This document shows positions 1 through 11,526 of a stretch of 64,000 nt of DNA, in pieces. The translations under genes were made by a program, and so were the position numbers. Below the pieces are notes generated by a model that had not been told where the DNA came from, ran no database searches, and saw only the letters and a program-made list of their open reading frames with translations. The stretch lies in contig JBLNCI010000008.1 in the NCBI GenBank assembly GCA_050260515.1, positions 62,001-126,000 on the forward strand, read 5' to 3'. Numbering within the stretch: position 1 is the stretch's first letter; the number at the start of each line of letters is the position of its first letter. The stretch is from DATJIG01 sp050260515. Lineage in GTDB: Bacteria; Pseudomonadota; Alphaproteobacteria; SMXQ01.

Positions 1-13
1 GGCTTCGGCTGCA

Positions 14-45
14 AGAAAGCCCGGTCCTCGCGGACCGGGCTTTCT
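14..45. terminator. Rho-independent terminator-like hairpin
   Basis: Two perfectly complementary 14-base arms (14-27 and 32-45) enclose a TCGC loop. The stem is GC-rich at its core, has A-rich and T-rich flanks and is followed by TCTTTC, so it can work in either direction. It probably ends a gene lying left of the window; no gene between 1 and 170 uses it. Confidence 0.7.
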
Positions 46-105
46 CTTTCGGCGCACGCATCGCCACAGGTGGCTACTCTTCGTTTTCTCGCCGCCTACA
101 GAGGA

Positions 106-133
106 CTGGATTCCCGCGTGCGCGGGAATGACG
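106..133. repeat. REP-like palindrome (ATTCCCGCG / CGCGGGAAT)
   Basis: Arms ATTCCCGCG (110-118) and CGCGGGAAT (121-129) are exact inverse complements around a 2-base loop, flanked by CTGG and GACG. Short palindromes of the form CTGGATTCCCGC...GCGGGAATGACG are dispersed in many proteobacterial genomes and resemble the neisserial dRS3 core (ATTCCC-N8-GGGAAT). Only one copy lies in this window. Calling it a dispersed element is inference from that resemblance. Confidence 0.6.
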
Positions 134-170
134 AACGGGAATTCAGCGGCCGTCCGCCATCCCACCTCGC

Positions 171-1391
171 TCACATCACGTCGGGGATCTTCTTCACCGG
201 CTTGGTCGGCAGACCGAACAGCTTCGCCGCGTTGCCGCCGAGGATATTGCGCTTGGCCTGCTCGGACAGGAACGGCAGGTCGTAGATCGTCGACGGCAGG
301 TCGAAGTCCCAGTGCGGGTAGTCCGACGACCACAGGAGCTGGGTCTCGGCGTTGATCACCTTGAAGGTGTTGGCCAGCACCGACTTGTCCTCGGGCATCT
401 CCATCGGCTGCGACGAGTAATACATCTCGCGCATGTACTCGGACGGCTTGCGCTTGAGCTGCGGGCACTCGGAGGTGCGCATCATGTATGAATGGTCGAG
501 GCGCTGGGCGAGGCAGTAGGCCCAGGTCAGCCCCGACTCGATCCACAGCGTCTTGAGCTTCGGGAAGCGCTCCGGAATTCCGTTCATCAGCCAGTTGGTC
601 ATGTGGACCATGTTGAACCACATGAAGCCGAGCGCATGCACCGAGATGAACTTGTTGGTCATCGCCAGCGCCTGGTCCGACCAGTTGTAGGCGGCGTGGA
701 ACGAGATCGGCTTCCCCATCTCCTCCAGCAGCGCGTAGGTCTTCATGTAGGCGTTGTCGTGGACCGGCTTGTAGCGCGGGCTGGTCACCATGAAGCCGAC
801 CACGCCCTTCCGGTCGCCGAAGTCCTTGACCATCTTGTAGGTGGCCTCGGGATCGTTGAACGGCAGGTACAGCATCGAGATCAGCCGCGGCTCGGAGGCC
901 AGGATCTTCTCGGTCAGCCACCGGTTGTAGCCGCGCGCCAGCGCCACCTCGACCTCGACCTGCGGATGGAGGCCGAGGAACAGCATCGGCGTCGGGAACA
1001 GGCAGCCGTAGTCGACGCCCATCGCGTCCATCCACCGCAGCGTCATGGTGATGTCGCGGTGGGTCTCCGGCGGCGTCTTCTCGTACTTGCGCAGCCAGTG
1101 GCGGGTGATGCGGCCGGAGATGTCCTGGTAGCCGACCTGGCTGTTCATCAGCGACGAGCGCCCGGCGCCGCGGCGGAGCCCCTCGATGGCGTTGCGGCGG
1201 ATCACCGGGTCCTCGATGAACGGGAACACGTCGCGGTAGGACTCGCTCTCGTAGTGGTGGCCGTCGACGTCGACGATCAGGAAGTCCTGGTAGTTGCGCT
1301 GATGTGCCTGCCGCGCCGCGTGCTCGAGGAACTTGGTCGTCGAGTACTCCTCGAACGTCAGCTTGCGGATGTCTTCGTTGGGCATTTCCAT
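171..1391 (-). CDS. Amidohydrolase 2 family (ACMSD-like) metal-dependent hydrolase/decarboxylase
   Basis: A 406-residue TIM-barrel protein of the amidohydrolase 2 family, which includes aminocarboxymuconate semialdehyde decarboxylase and related enzymes of aromatic degradation. The first strand carries DVDGHH (residues 41-46) where the family has its first metal ligands. A histidine in FHAAYN (232) and an aspartate in SSDYPHWD (357) fit the later metal and catalytic positions, and GNAAKLFGL near 386 is the usual family ending. A GGGAG sequence lies 8 bases before the ATG. It is the last gene of an operon after a TctC-type binding protein and a Rieske ferredoxin, 24 bp downstream of the latter. 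The substrate cannot be read from the sequence; hydrolysis or decarboxylation of an aromatic-derived acid is inferred from context. Confidence 0.85.
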   Translation of the reverse strand: MEMPNEDIRKLTFEEYSTTKFLEHAARQAHQRNYQDFLIVDVDGHHYESESYRDVFPFIEDPVIRRNAIEGLRRGAGRSSLMNSQVGYQDISGRITRHWLRKYEKTPPETHRDITMTLRWMDAMGVDYGCLFPTPMLFLGLHPQVEVEVALARGYNRWLTEKILASEPRLISMLYLPFNDPEATYKMVKDFGDRKGVVGFMVTSPRYKPVHDNAYMKTYALLEEMGKPISFHAAYNWSDQALAMTNKFISVHALGFMWFNMVHMTNWLMNGIPERFPKLKTLWIESGLTWAYCLAQRLDHSYMMRTSECPQLKRKPSEYMREMYYSSQPMEMPEDKSVLANTFKVINAETQLLWSSDYPHWDFDLPSTIYDLPFLSEQAKRNILGGNAAKLFGLPTKPVKKIPDVM

Positions 1392-1415
1392 GGGCGGATC
1401 TCCCGGAGAGGGTCG

Positions 1416-1781
1416 TTAGACGATGACGAATACCGAGCCGTCCTTCTCGACGACCTCGAAGCGCTTGAGCTTGTAGCGGCGGTCGCCGATGCAGGCGCCG
1501 GTCTCGATGTCGTACTCCCAGCCGTGCCACGGGCAGACGAAGTGCAGCTCGGATTCGTTGAAGGTCTGGCCCTGGAACGTCTTGTCGGACGCGAGCACGT
1601 CCTCGACCTTGGGGATGACGATGCCCTCGCACGCCGGCCCGCCCTGGTGCAGGCAGAGGTTCGAGTAGGCATAGTAGCGACCGCGCTCGCGGAACACGCC
1701 GACCTCGGTCCTGCCCGAGGTCACGATGCGACGCTCGCCGTCCTGCAGCTCATCCGACTTGGCGACGAAAACCTCCGCCAT
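1416..1781 (-). CDS. Rieske [2Fe-2S] ferredoxin-like protein
   Basis: A 121-residue single-domain Rieske protein. The two cluster-binding motifs are CLH (C43, H45) and CPWH (C83, H86), the C-X-H and C-X2-H pattern of Rieske ferredoxins. The 37 residues between them are longer than usual. It has no oxygenase catalytic domain, signal peptide or membrane segment, so it should be a soluble electron carrier or a small oxygenase component. It lies between a TctC-type transporter gene and an amidohydrolase on the same strand with gaps of about 25 bp, consistent with a catabolic operon. No oxygenase subunit is present nearby, so its partner is unknown. Confidence 0.88.
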   Translation of the reverse strand: MAEVFVAKSDELQDGERRIVTSGRTEVGVFRERGRYYAYSNLCLHQGGPACEGIVIPKVEDVLASDKTFQGQTFNESELHFVCPWHGWEYDIETGACIGDRRYKLKRFEVVEKDGSVFVIV

Positions 1782-1809
1782 ACGCGCACTCCTCCGTTGA
1801 CGATCCCGA

Positions 1810-2856
1810 TCATTCCGCGGCCGACGACTGCTTCATCACCGCCGCCGCGCGCTCGACCACCGCCGGCGGGGTTTCGTAAAGACGCGCGACGTAGGCCTGC
1901 ATCTCCTCGCCGCCGATCGGGTTGAGCTCGAACTTCTGCTTCTCGATGTCGGCGAGGAACGCGGGGTCCCTGGTCACCGCCAGGAATGCCGCGCGCAGCG
2001 CCGCGACGCGGTCGGCGGGCACGGCCGGCGGCGCGAGATAGGGCCGCGCGAACACCTGCCGGGCGAAGATGAGCTCCAGCGCCTGCCGGTCGGAGGGATC
2101 GCGCACCATGTCGAGCAGCAGCGGAATCTCCGGCAGCTCCGGGTGCTTCGTCATCGACATCTGCACCAGCACCGCGACCTTGCGGTCGCGCAGCCAGTCG
2201 GCCTTGATGCTCGCGAGCGAGTTCCACGACCAGCCGCAGCGGCCGTCGACCTCGCGCTTCTCCATCGCGAGCTCGATGTCGGTGCCGCTCGGATAGCCGT
2301 TTACCACCTTGAACTTCGTCCCGATCATGTTGTTCATCACCGCCGGGAACACCTCGGAGTCGCTGTTGGGCTGCGCGCCGACGATCAGCTCGCGCGAGCG
2401 CGCCTGCTCGATGGTGGTGACCGGCGCGGTGTGCCACGCCGCGCACACCGAGACCTCGTTGTTGAGGCTGGCGAGCCAGTTGAAGGCGCGCGAGTCGTAG
2501 TTCGAGTCCGGCACGCCGATGATCGGGTCGGTCGGGATGTTGCGGTGGATGCCGGCGATCGCGCTGCCGTCGCGCGGCGCGACGTTGAACATGTAGTTGG
2601 CGAGCCGCTTGCCCGACGCACCCTGCATGTTCTGCGGCACGAGCTGGGGCTCGCCCGGGATGTGGCGGACGAGATGCTTCGCGAGCATGCGACCGTAGGT
2701 GTCGTAGCCGCCGCCGGGGCTCGATGAGATCAGCAGCTTGACGGATTTACCGCGGAAGAACTCGGCGGGCGTCTCGGCGGCCGCGATCCCGCCGGAGGCG
2801 AGCGACGCCCCCAACGCAACGGCCGCGACGCGCAGGTGGAACGTGGTGTACGCCAT
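1810..2856 (-). CDS. TctC/Bug-type periplasmic solute-binding protein
   Basis: A 348-residue secreted protein. Residues 1-27 form a signal peptide (hydrophobic run ending IAAAE) and the mature part begins with AEFFRGKSVKLLIS. The segment SSPGGGYDTYGRMLAKHL is typical of TctC-related binding proteins of the tripartite tricarboxylate transporter family, which bind carboxylates in the periplasm. The membrane subunits TctA and TctB are absent here, as is common for this family where orphan binding proteins abound. It is the first gene of the operon with the Rieske and amidohydrolase genes, suggesting that the operon captures and processes an organic acid. The ligand is not predictable. Confidence 0.8.
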   Translation of the reverse strand: MAYTTFHLRVAAVALGASLASGGIAAAETPAEFFRGKSVKLLISSSPGGGYDTYGRMLAKHLVRHIPGEPQLVPQNMQGASGKRLANYMFNVAPRDGSAIAGIHRNIPTDPIIGVPDSNYDSRAFNWLASLNNEVSVCAAWHTAPVTTIEQARSRELIVGAQPNSDSEVFPAVMNNMIGTKFKVVNGYPSGTDIELAMEKREVDGRCGWSWNSLASIKADWLRDRKVAVLVQMSMTKHPELPEIPLLLDMVRDPSDRQALELIFARQVFARPYLAPPAVPADRVAALRAAFLAVTRDPAFLADIEKQKFELNPIGGEEMQAYVARLYETPPAVVERAAAVMKQSSAAE

Positions 2857-3028
2857 CCCTGCCTCCCCTGGTCCCAGGCCCGCTTATTTCATTTCCGTGG
2901 GGCTCTTGTGACGATGGCAGCCTAGCACGAGTCCGGTTTTCGGCCGCAAGCGACCAAGCAGCGTCAGCGGGTGCAGGCCCGACCGCGATCAGCCGCGCGC
3001 GTGCATAATTCAGCGGCGGGCCCGCTCA

Positions 3029-3077
3029 GCGCCGCGATCAGCGGCGCGCGCGCCCGGCGCCGCGATCAGCGGCGCGC
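3029..3077. repeat. Two direct copies of a 21-bp palindromic unit at the 3' end of mntR
   Basis: The unit GCGCCGC-GATCA-GCGGCGCGC occurs at 3029-3049 and again at 3057-3077, 28 bp apart. Each copy can fold as a 7-bp GC stem with a GATCA loop. The right copy contains the mntR stop codon (3066-3068), so the end of the gene appears to have been duplicated downstream. A looser third relative sits near 2983-3000. The stems could stabilise or end the mntH-mntR message but have no T-tract. Confidence 0.75.
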
Positions 3078-3545
3078 ACGAATAATCCGGACGAAGGCCG
3101 CGAGCGTCTCCGGGCTGCAGTGGTGCTCCATGCCCTCGGCGTCGCGCTGCGCGGTCTCCTCGGCGACCCCGATCGCCCGCAGGAACGCGAGCACCACCTC
3201 GTGGCGCGCCCGCGAGGCGTTGGCGACGGCACGCCCGCGCTCGGTCAGGAAGATGCCGCGGTAGGGGCGGCTGGTGACCAGGCCGAGCGCCTTGATCCGC
3301 GCCACCGCCTTGACCACGGTCGCGTGCGACACGCCGAGCCGGTCGGCGATGTCCACGGTCCGGGCCTCGCCGCCGGTGTCGATCAGGTCGGCGATCAGCT
3401 CGACGTAGTCCTCGGCGATCTCCATGCGCCGCGCGTCGCGGGTCGCGCGGAAGTTGCGCGCCCGCTCGGTCGCGCCGACGTCGATCAGCGGCATCGCCCG
3501 GCGCCGCCGCTTTCCCGAGGATGTCGGTGTCCGCGCGGTGTTCAT
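3066..3545 (-). CDS. mntR: Manganese-responsive transcriptional regulator, DtxR family
   Basis: A 159-residue DtxR/MntR-family repressor that senses Mn(II) and shuts off manganese uptake. It has a winged helix-turn-helix (TVDIADRLGVSHATVVKAV, then RGIFLTERG as the wing) and the dimerisation and metal helices with the segments RHEVVLAFLRAIG and DAEGMEHHCS. Family members bind Mn with the Glu and His residues of these helices. It lies 4 bp downstream of mntH on the same strand, so the pair probably forms one autoregulated operon behind the operator at 4891-4912. The first 17 residues are basic and unconserved in look; an internal ATG (MPLIDVG) is an alternative start. Confidence 0.93.
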   Translation of the reverse strand: MNTARTPTSSGKRRRRAMPLIDVGATERARNFRATRDARRMEIAEDYVELIADLIDTGGEARTVDIADRLGVSHATVVKAVARIKALGLVTSRPYRGIFLTERGRAVANASRARHEVVLAFLRAIGVAEETAQRDAEGMEHHCSPETLAAFVRIIRARR

Positions 3546-3549
3546 CGTC

Positions 3550-4872
3550 TCACCCCATCACCACGTCGATCAGCAGCTTGAGGTTGATCGCGACGATGAG
3601 CGCCGCGCACGCCCAGCCGACCACGGCCATCCAGCGCGGCGCGACCAGTCCGCCCATCAGCTCGCGGCTGGTGGCGAACATCAGGAGCGGGATGACGGCG
3701 AACGGGAGCTGCAGGGACAGGATCACCTGGCTCAGGATCAGGAGGTGCGCGGTGCCGCTCTCGCCGTAGGCCCAGGTGATGATCACCGCGGGGATGATCG
3801 CGACCAGACGCGTCACCAGCCGGCGCAGCCACATCGGCAGCGACAGGCCGAGGAACCCCTCCATCACGACCTGGCCCGAGAGCGTCGCCGTCACCGTCGC
3901 GTTGACGCCCGAGGCGAGCAGCGCCACCGCGAACAGCGTCGAGGCGATGCCGACGCCGAGCATCGGCGTGAGCAGGCGATACGCCTCCTGCAGCTCGGCG
4001 ACGTCGGTCTCGCCGCCGACGTTGAACACCGCGGCCGACAGGATGAGGATCGCCGAGTTGACGAACAGGGCCAGGGTCAGCGCGGCGGTCGAATCGATGG
4101 TCGCGAACCTGATCGCCTCACGCTTCTCGCCGGCCGCGGGTCCGATGCGCCGGCTCTGCACCACCGACGTGTGGAGGTAGAGATTGTGCGGCATCACCGT
4201 CGCGCCGAGGATGCCGATGGCGAGGTAGAGCATGCCCGGATTGCGGACGAGCTCGGTCGACGGCACGTAGCCCGCGAGCACGTCGGCGAACACCGGCTGC
4301 GACAGCGCGATCTCGATCGCGAAGCACGTCGTCACCAGCGCGATGAGCGCGATGATCAGCGCCTCGAGCCAGCGCATGCCCTTGTGCTGCAGCCACAGGA
4401 TCAGCAGCGCGTCGAGCGCGGTCAGCACGACGCCGAGCAGCAGCGGGATCCCGAACAGGAGCTGGAGCGCGATCGCCGTGCCGATCAGCTCGGCGAGGTC
4501 GGTGGCGCAGATCGCCACCTCGGCGAGCACCCAGAGCAGGATCGACACTCCCGGCGGGAACCGCTCGCGGCAGAGCTGGGCGAGGTCGCGGCTGCTGGCG
4601 ATGCCGACGCGCACGGCCAAAGCCTGCAGCAGGATGGCGATCAGACTCGAGATCAGCACCGCGGCGAGCAGCGAGTAGCCGAACGCCGAGCCGCCCGCGA
4701 CCGAGGTCGCCCAGTTGCCGGGATCCATGTAGCCGACCGCGACCAGATAGCCGGGCCCCAGGAACGCGAGCAGCCGGCGCAGGAAGCCGGTCGCCGGCAC
4801 GGCGATGCTGGCGTGTACGTCGGCGAGGCTCACGGGGCGGCGGCCGCGGGACGCGGGCTTCTCGGCAGGCAT
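3550..4872 (-). CDS. mntH: Nramp family Mn(II)/proton symporter MntH
   Basis: A 440-residue inner-membrane transporter of the Nramp family with about 11 hydrophobic segments. The two unwound helices that hold the metal are visible: DPGNW at residues 50-54 and MPHN at 227-230 (followed by LYLHTS). It imports manganese with protons. The ATG at 4872 is chosen because it gives the normal Nramp N-terminus; an open frame continues upstream through the operator but has no better start. No strong ribosome-binding site precedes it. The MntR-type palindrome lies 18 bp before the start codon, and mntR follows 4 bp after the stop, so manganese-dependent repression is very likely. Confidence 0.95.
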   Translation of the reverse strand: MPAEKPASRGRRPVSLADVHASIAVPATGFLRRLLAFLGPGYLVAVGYMDPGNWATSVAGGSAFGYSLLAAVLISSLIAILLQALAVRVGIASSRDLAQLCRERFPPGVSILLWVLAEVAICATDLAELIGTAIALQLLFGIPLLLGVVLTALDALLILWLQHKGMRWLEALIIALIALVTTCFAIEIALSQPVFADVLAGYVPSTELVRNPGMLYLAIGILGATVMPHNLYLHTSVVQSRRIGPAAGEKREAIRFATIDSTAALTLALFVNSAILILSAAVFNVGGETDVAELQEAYRLLTPMLGVGIASTLFAVALLASGVNATVTATLSGQVVMEGFLGLSLPMWLRRLVTRLVAIIPAVIITWAYGESGTAHLLILSQVILSLQLPFAVIPLLMFATSRELMGGLVAPRWMAVVGWACAALIVAINLKLLIDVVMG

Positions 4873-4890
4873 CGGGGAGGGGCGGCCATA

Positions 4891-4912
4891 AAGTGTAGCT
4901 AAGGCTACACTT
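4891..4912. promoter_or_regulatory. MntR operator (22-bp perfect palindrome) upstream of mntH
   Basis: Arms AAGTGTAGC (4891-4899) and GCTACACTT (4904-4912) are exact inverse complements around TAAG. The core TAGC-NAAG-GCTA matches the enterobacterial MntR box core. It lies 18 bp upstream of the mntH start codon in an otherwise non-repetitive gap, and the cognate regulator is encoded in the same operon. Operator role is inferred from these facts. Confidence 0.85.
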
Positions 4913-4951
4913 ACGGTAGCGGGAGCGGCGGCGCCTGTCCAGACGCCCGCG

Positions 4952-6040
<1,089 letters not shown>

Positions 6041-6181
6041 GGTGCGTCTTCCGGATGCGCGGAACGGAGGCGAGTCATAACCCGTCGGCGGCCGCGGCGG
6101 AAGCATGCCGGCGGCCGGGCAACAACGTCTTTACGCCCACCCCCCGGCTCGGGCACACTCCGCCCACATTCGCGAGGACAT

Positions 6182-6745
6182 ATGGGCATCAACGAGTATT
6201 TCGCCGAGACCGCGTCGCTGCTCAAGGCATGCGCGGAGGCCAACCTGGCGCCGCGCATCGACGAGGCCATCCGGCAGATCGCGGCGGCGCTGAAGGGCGA
6301 TCGCTGCGTCCTGGTGTGCGGCAACGGCGGCTCGGCGTCGGATGCGATGCACATCGCGGGCGAGCTGGTCGGCCGCTATCTCAAGGAGAGGCGCGCGCTC
6401 AAGGCGATCGCGCTGTCGGCCGATCCGGCGGTGCTGACGGCGCTCGGCAACGACTACGGCTACGAGCATGTGTTCTCGCGCCAGGTCGAGGCGCTGGCCG
6501 AGACCGGCGGCATCTTCATCGGGCTGTCGACCTCGGGCAACTCGCCGAACGTCGTCAAGGCGTGCGAGATGGCGAAGCACCTCGCCATGTACACCATCGC
6601 GATCACCGGCCAGGGCGGCGGCAAGCTCAAGGGCGTCGCCGACATCCTGATCGACGTGCCGTCGAAGGCGACGCCGCGCATCCAGGAAGCGCACCTGTGC
6701 ATTTATCACTACATCTGCGAGCAGGTGGAAGCGGCCCTCGCGTAG
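6182..6745 (+). CDS. gmhA: Sedoheptulose 7-phosphate isomerase (SIS domain)
   Basis: A 187-residue single SIS-domain protein. CGNGGSASDAMHIAGE (about residues 47-62) is the phosphosugar-binding and catalytic segment of GmhA, and the C-terminal QEAHLCIYHYICE carries the second catalytic histidine region. GmhA converts sedoheptulose 7-phosphate to D-glycero-D-manno-heptose 7-phosphate for lipopolysaccharide core heptose. DiaA, a DnaA-binding paralogue, has the same fold, but the motif spelling favours GmhA. GAGG lies 5 bases before the ATG. No hldE or other heptose genes are next to it. Confidence 0.85.
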   Translation: MGINEYFAETASLLKACAEANLAPRIDEAIRQIAAALKGDRCVLVCGNGGSASDAMHIAGELVGRYLKERRALKAIALSADPAVLTALGNDYGYEHVFSRQVEALAETGGIFIGLSTSGNSPNVVKACEMAKHLAMYTIAITGQGGGKLKGVADILIDVPSKATPRIQEAHLCIYHYICEQVEAALA

Positions 6746-6773
6746 ACGTGTGCGGGGCCGCCGTCGTAAACGT

Positions 6774-6801
6774 TTGACATCGCGGGCGCGTCGGGCAAAT
6801 T
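6774..6801 (+). promoter_or_regulatory. Possible sigma-70 promoter for the M23 peptidase gene
   Basis: A perfect -35 hexamer TTGACA (6774-6779) is followed after 16 bp by CAAATT (6796-6801), a weak -10. Transcription would begin near 6808, leaving about 43 bases before the ATG at 6851 and excluding an upstream in-frame ATG at 6800 as start. Confidence 0.4.
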
Positions 6802-6850
6802 GGGCGCGCACCGCGCAGCGGCAATCTTTACGGGACGGACACGACCAGCG

Positions 6851-8155
6851 ATGTGGCGATCGGAGTTTTTTCAGCGCATCGCACCGGCTCTCCGCGTCGT
6901 CCTCGTTCTCGCCATTCTCGTCGGCATCAATCTGTTCATCCGCGAGGGCGGCTTCGCGATCCGCGACCTCAACAGCGCCAACGATCCGCTGTACTACGCC
7001 CAGCAGGAAGGCGACCGCGAAGGACCGCGCGCCCCGGTGACTCTGACCGCGAGCGTCGACCGCGGCGACACGCTCGCGAAGGTGCTGCGCAAGGCGCAGG
7101 TCGCGCGCGCCGACGCGTTCGCGGCGATCGACGCGCTGCGCAAGGTCTTCAATCCGAAGGACCTGAAGATGGGCCAGGAGATCGAGCTCACCTTCCAGCC
7201 CGGCGAGGACGCGGACTCGCCCGCCACGTTCATGGGCTTCTGGTTCGAGCCGAGCGTCGACCGCCAGATCTCGGTGATGCGCGGCGATGACGGCAGGTTC
7301 CGGGCGACCGAGATCCGCCGGCCGACCACCAAGCAGCTCGTGAAGAGCACGGGCACGATCGACAACAGCCTGTTCTCCGACGCGGTGGCCGCGGGAATCC
7401 CGGCGCAGGTCATCATCGAGGCGATCCGCGCGTTCTCGTTCGATGTCGACTTCCAGCGCGAGATCCAGCCCAGCGACAAGTTCGAGGTGGCGTTCGAGCG
7501 CTACGCCACCGACCAGGGCCAGACCGCGCGCGTCGGCGACCTGATCTACGCGCGGCTCACGCTAGGCAACAAGGATCTCAAGATCTACCGCTACCTGCCG
7601 CGCGACGGCGTCATCGACTACTTCAACGGCAACGGCGAGAGCGTGCGCAAGGCGCTGCTGCGGACGCCGGTCGACGGCGCGCGGATCACGTCCAAGTTCA
7701 CCGCCGCGCGCAAGCATCCGATCCTAGGCTTCACCCGCGCCCACAAGGGCGTCGACTTCGGGGTGCCGCAAGGGACGCCGATCATGGCCGCGGGCGCGGG
7801 CGTCGTCGTCGAGTCGGGCTTCAACAACGGCTACGGCAACTACGTCCGCATCCGCCACAACCCGACCTATTCGACGATGTACGCCCACATGAGCCGCATC
7901 GGCCGGGGCATCAGCAAGGGCGCGCGCGTGAGCCAGGGCCAGACGATCGGCTTCGTCGGCATGACCGGCCTCGCGACCGGCCCGCATCTCCATTACGAGG
8001 TGCTGGTCAACAACGCCCAGGTGAACCCGCTCGGCGTGAAGCTGATCTCGGGGCAGAAGCTGCGCGGCGCCGACCTCGCCGCCTTCGAGAAGGCCAAGGC
8101 AAGCCTCGACTCGAAGCTCGGGACGATGCCGAACGCGACGCTCGCCCGCGACTAG
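6851..8155 (+). CDS. Membrane-anchored M23 family metallopeptidase (peptidoglycan endopeptidase)
   Basis: A 434-residue protein with one N-terminal membrane segment (about residues 11-30), an OapA/LysM-like middle part with DRGDTLAKVLRKA, and a C-terminal lysostaphin-type peptidase. Zinc ligands are visible as AHKGVDF (H about 297, D about 301) and GPHLHYE (H about 378 and 380), so the active site is intact, unlike EnvC/NlpD-type activators. It should cut peptide cross-links of peptidoglycan in the periplasm, as MepM/YebA does. The start at 6851 is chosen for the hydrophobic signal-anchor next to it. It is convergent with clpB. Confidence 0.88.
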   Translation: MWRSEFFQRIAPALRVVLVLAILVGINLFIREGGFAIRDLNSANDPLYYAQQEGDREGPRAPVTLTASVDRGDTLAKVLRKAQVARADAFAAIDALRKVFNPKDLKMGQEIELTFQPGEDADSPATFMGFWFEPSVDRQISVMRGDDGRFRATEIRRPTTKQLVKSTGTIDNSLFSDAVAAGIPAQVIIEAIRAFSFDVDFQREIQPSDKFEVAFERYATDQGQTARVGDLIYARLTLGNKDLKIYRYLPRDGVIDYFNGNGESVRKALLRTPVDGARITSKFTAARKHPILGFTRAHKGVDFGVPQGTPIMAAGAGVVVESGFNNGYGNYVRIRHNPTYSTMYAHMSRIGRGISKGARVSQGQTIGFVGMTGLATGPHLHYEVLVNNAQVNPLGVKLISGQKLRGADLAAFEKAKASLDSKLGTMPNATLARD

Positions 8156-8186
8156 CGGACGAGCGTCGCGCCGGTTTCGATCGCGG

Positions 8187-10778
<2,592 letters not shown>

Positions 10779-10875
10779 GCCCCCGTACCTCCTGGCTGGC
10801 GTGGTGGGCGGCATGTCCCCTCAAGGAGGCGAACACACCTCACCCGAGGCTCGCGTGCGGCGGGCCTCATCGGGG

Positions 10876-10904
10876 TATATGGGCGCGCGGCGGCGCCGCA
10901 CAAG
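10876..10904 (-). promoter_or_regulatory. RpoH (sigma-32) type heat-shock promoter of clpB
   Basis: Reading the minus strand, CTTG (10904-10901) is followed by GCCCATATA (10884-10876). This matches the CTTG...CCCCATNTA pattern of sigma-32 promoters at the expected spacing (13 bp between CTTGTGC and GCCCATAT, with seven of eight -10 bases matching). It lies about 100 bp before the clpB start codon. Confidence 0.75.
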
Positions 10905-10953
10905 AGCGCGGAGGAGCGGGAAAACTGGTTAAAGCGAGGGCGAGAATCCGACC

Positions 10954-11373
10954 CTAGTTCGGGGCCTTTTCCGGGAACGGGCTGTCGCCGTCGACGTCCT
11001 CGGGATTGCCGTCGGCGCGGCCGGGGTACTGCGCGCTCGGGTGACCCGGCCCCTGGATCTGCTGACCCTGGCCGTTCTGACCGAAGCTGCCGGTCTGGCC
11101 CTGTCCGCCCGGCCCGCGGTGCTGGAAATTCCCATTGGCGTTGAGCACGCGGTAGTAGTGCTCGGCGTGCTGGAGATAGTTCTCCGCGGCGATGCGGTCG
11201 CCGGCGGCGGAGGCGTCGCGCGCCATCGCCAGATAACGCTCGAGGACCTGCGCGGCGGAACCGCGCACCTTCACCTCGGGGCCGGAGCTCTCGTAGGTGT
11301 TGTTGCGGGGCGCCATGTGGGGCTTGCGGCCTTGACGGCCACGGGAACGCTTCGAGTTGGGAAGCTGTCTCAT
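10954..11373 (-). CDS. DUF4167 protein
   Basis: A 139-residue protein of the alphaproteobacterial DUF4167 family. The N-terminus is basic (SKRSRGRQGRK), the conserved centre reads PEVKVRGSAAQVLERYLAM then GDRIAAENYLQHAEHYYR, and the C-terminal third is Gly/Gln/Pro-rich and probably disordered. The basic start and disordered tail suggest RNA or ribosome contact, but no function is established to my knowledge. Its position between prmC and clpB is the usual one for the family. It follows prmC after 204 bp that contain strong inverted repeats. Confidence 0.85.
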   Translation of the reverse strand: MRQLPNSKRSRGRQGRKPHMAPRNNTYESSGPEVKVRGSAAQVLERYLAMARDASAAGDRIAAENYLQHAEHYYRVLNANGNFQHRGPGGQGQTGSFGQNGQGQQIQGPGHPSAQYPGRADGNPEDVDGDSPFPEKAPN

Positions 11374-11394
11374 CTTTCTTGATCTGTTCAGCGT

Positions 11395-11470
11395 CCCGAC
11401 CGGTGTGCCGGCGCGATCCCTGAGCCTTTATGGCTGCCTCTTGGCGTTCCGGGACACGTGCCCGGTCGGG
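11395..11470. other. Inverted repeat in the DUF4167 leader
   Basis: CCCGACCGG (11395-11403) pairs exactly with CCGGTCGGG (11462-11470), enclosing 58 bases. On the minus strand this lies 22-97 bases before the DUF4167 start codon, so it would form a stem in the leader RNA. No T-tract follows, so it is not an ordinary terminator. Confidence 0.45.
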
Positions 11471-11526
11471 TTCGCTAGGGGACGGAGTATTGCGACGACC
11501 GTGTCATCGCGGGCGCAACCGTATCG

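Noticed and set aside
3424..4902. Long plus-strand frame opposite mntH and mntR
   Set aside because: Gln/Arg/Asp/His-rich translation typical of an antisense shadow in GC-rich DNA; mntH and mntR on the other strand are unambiguous.
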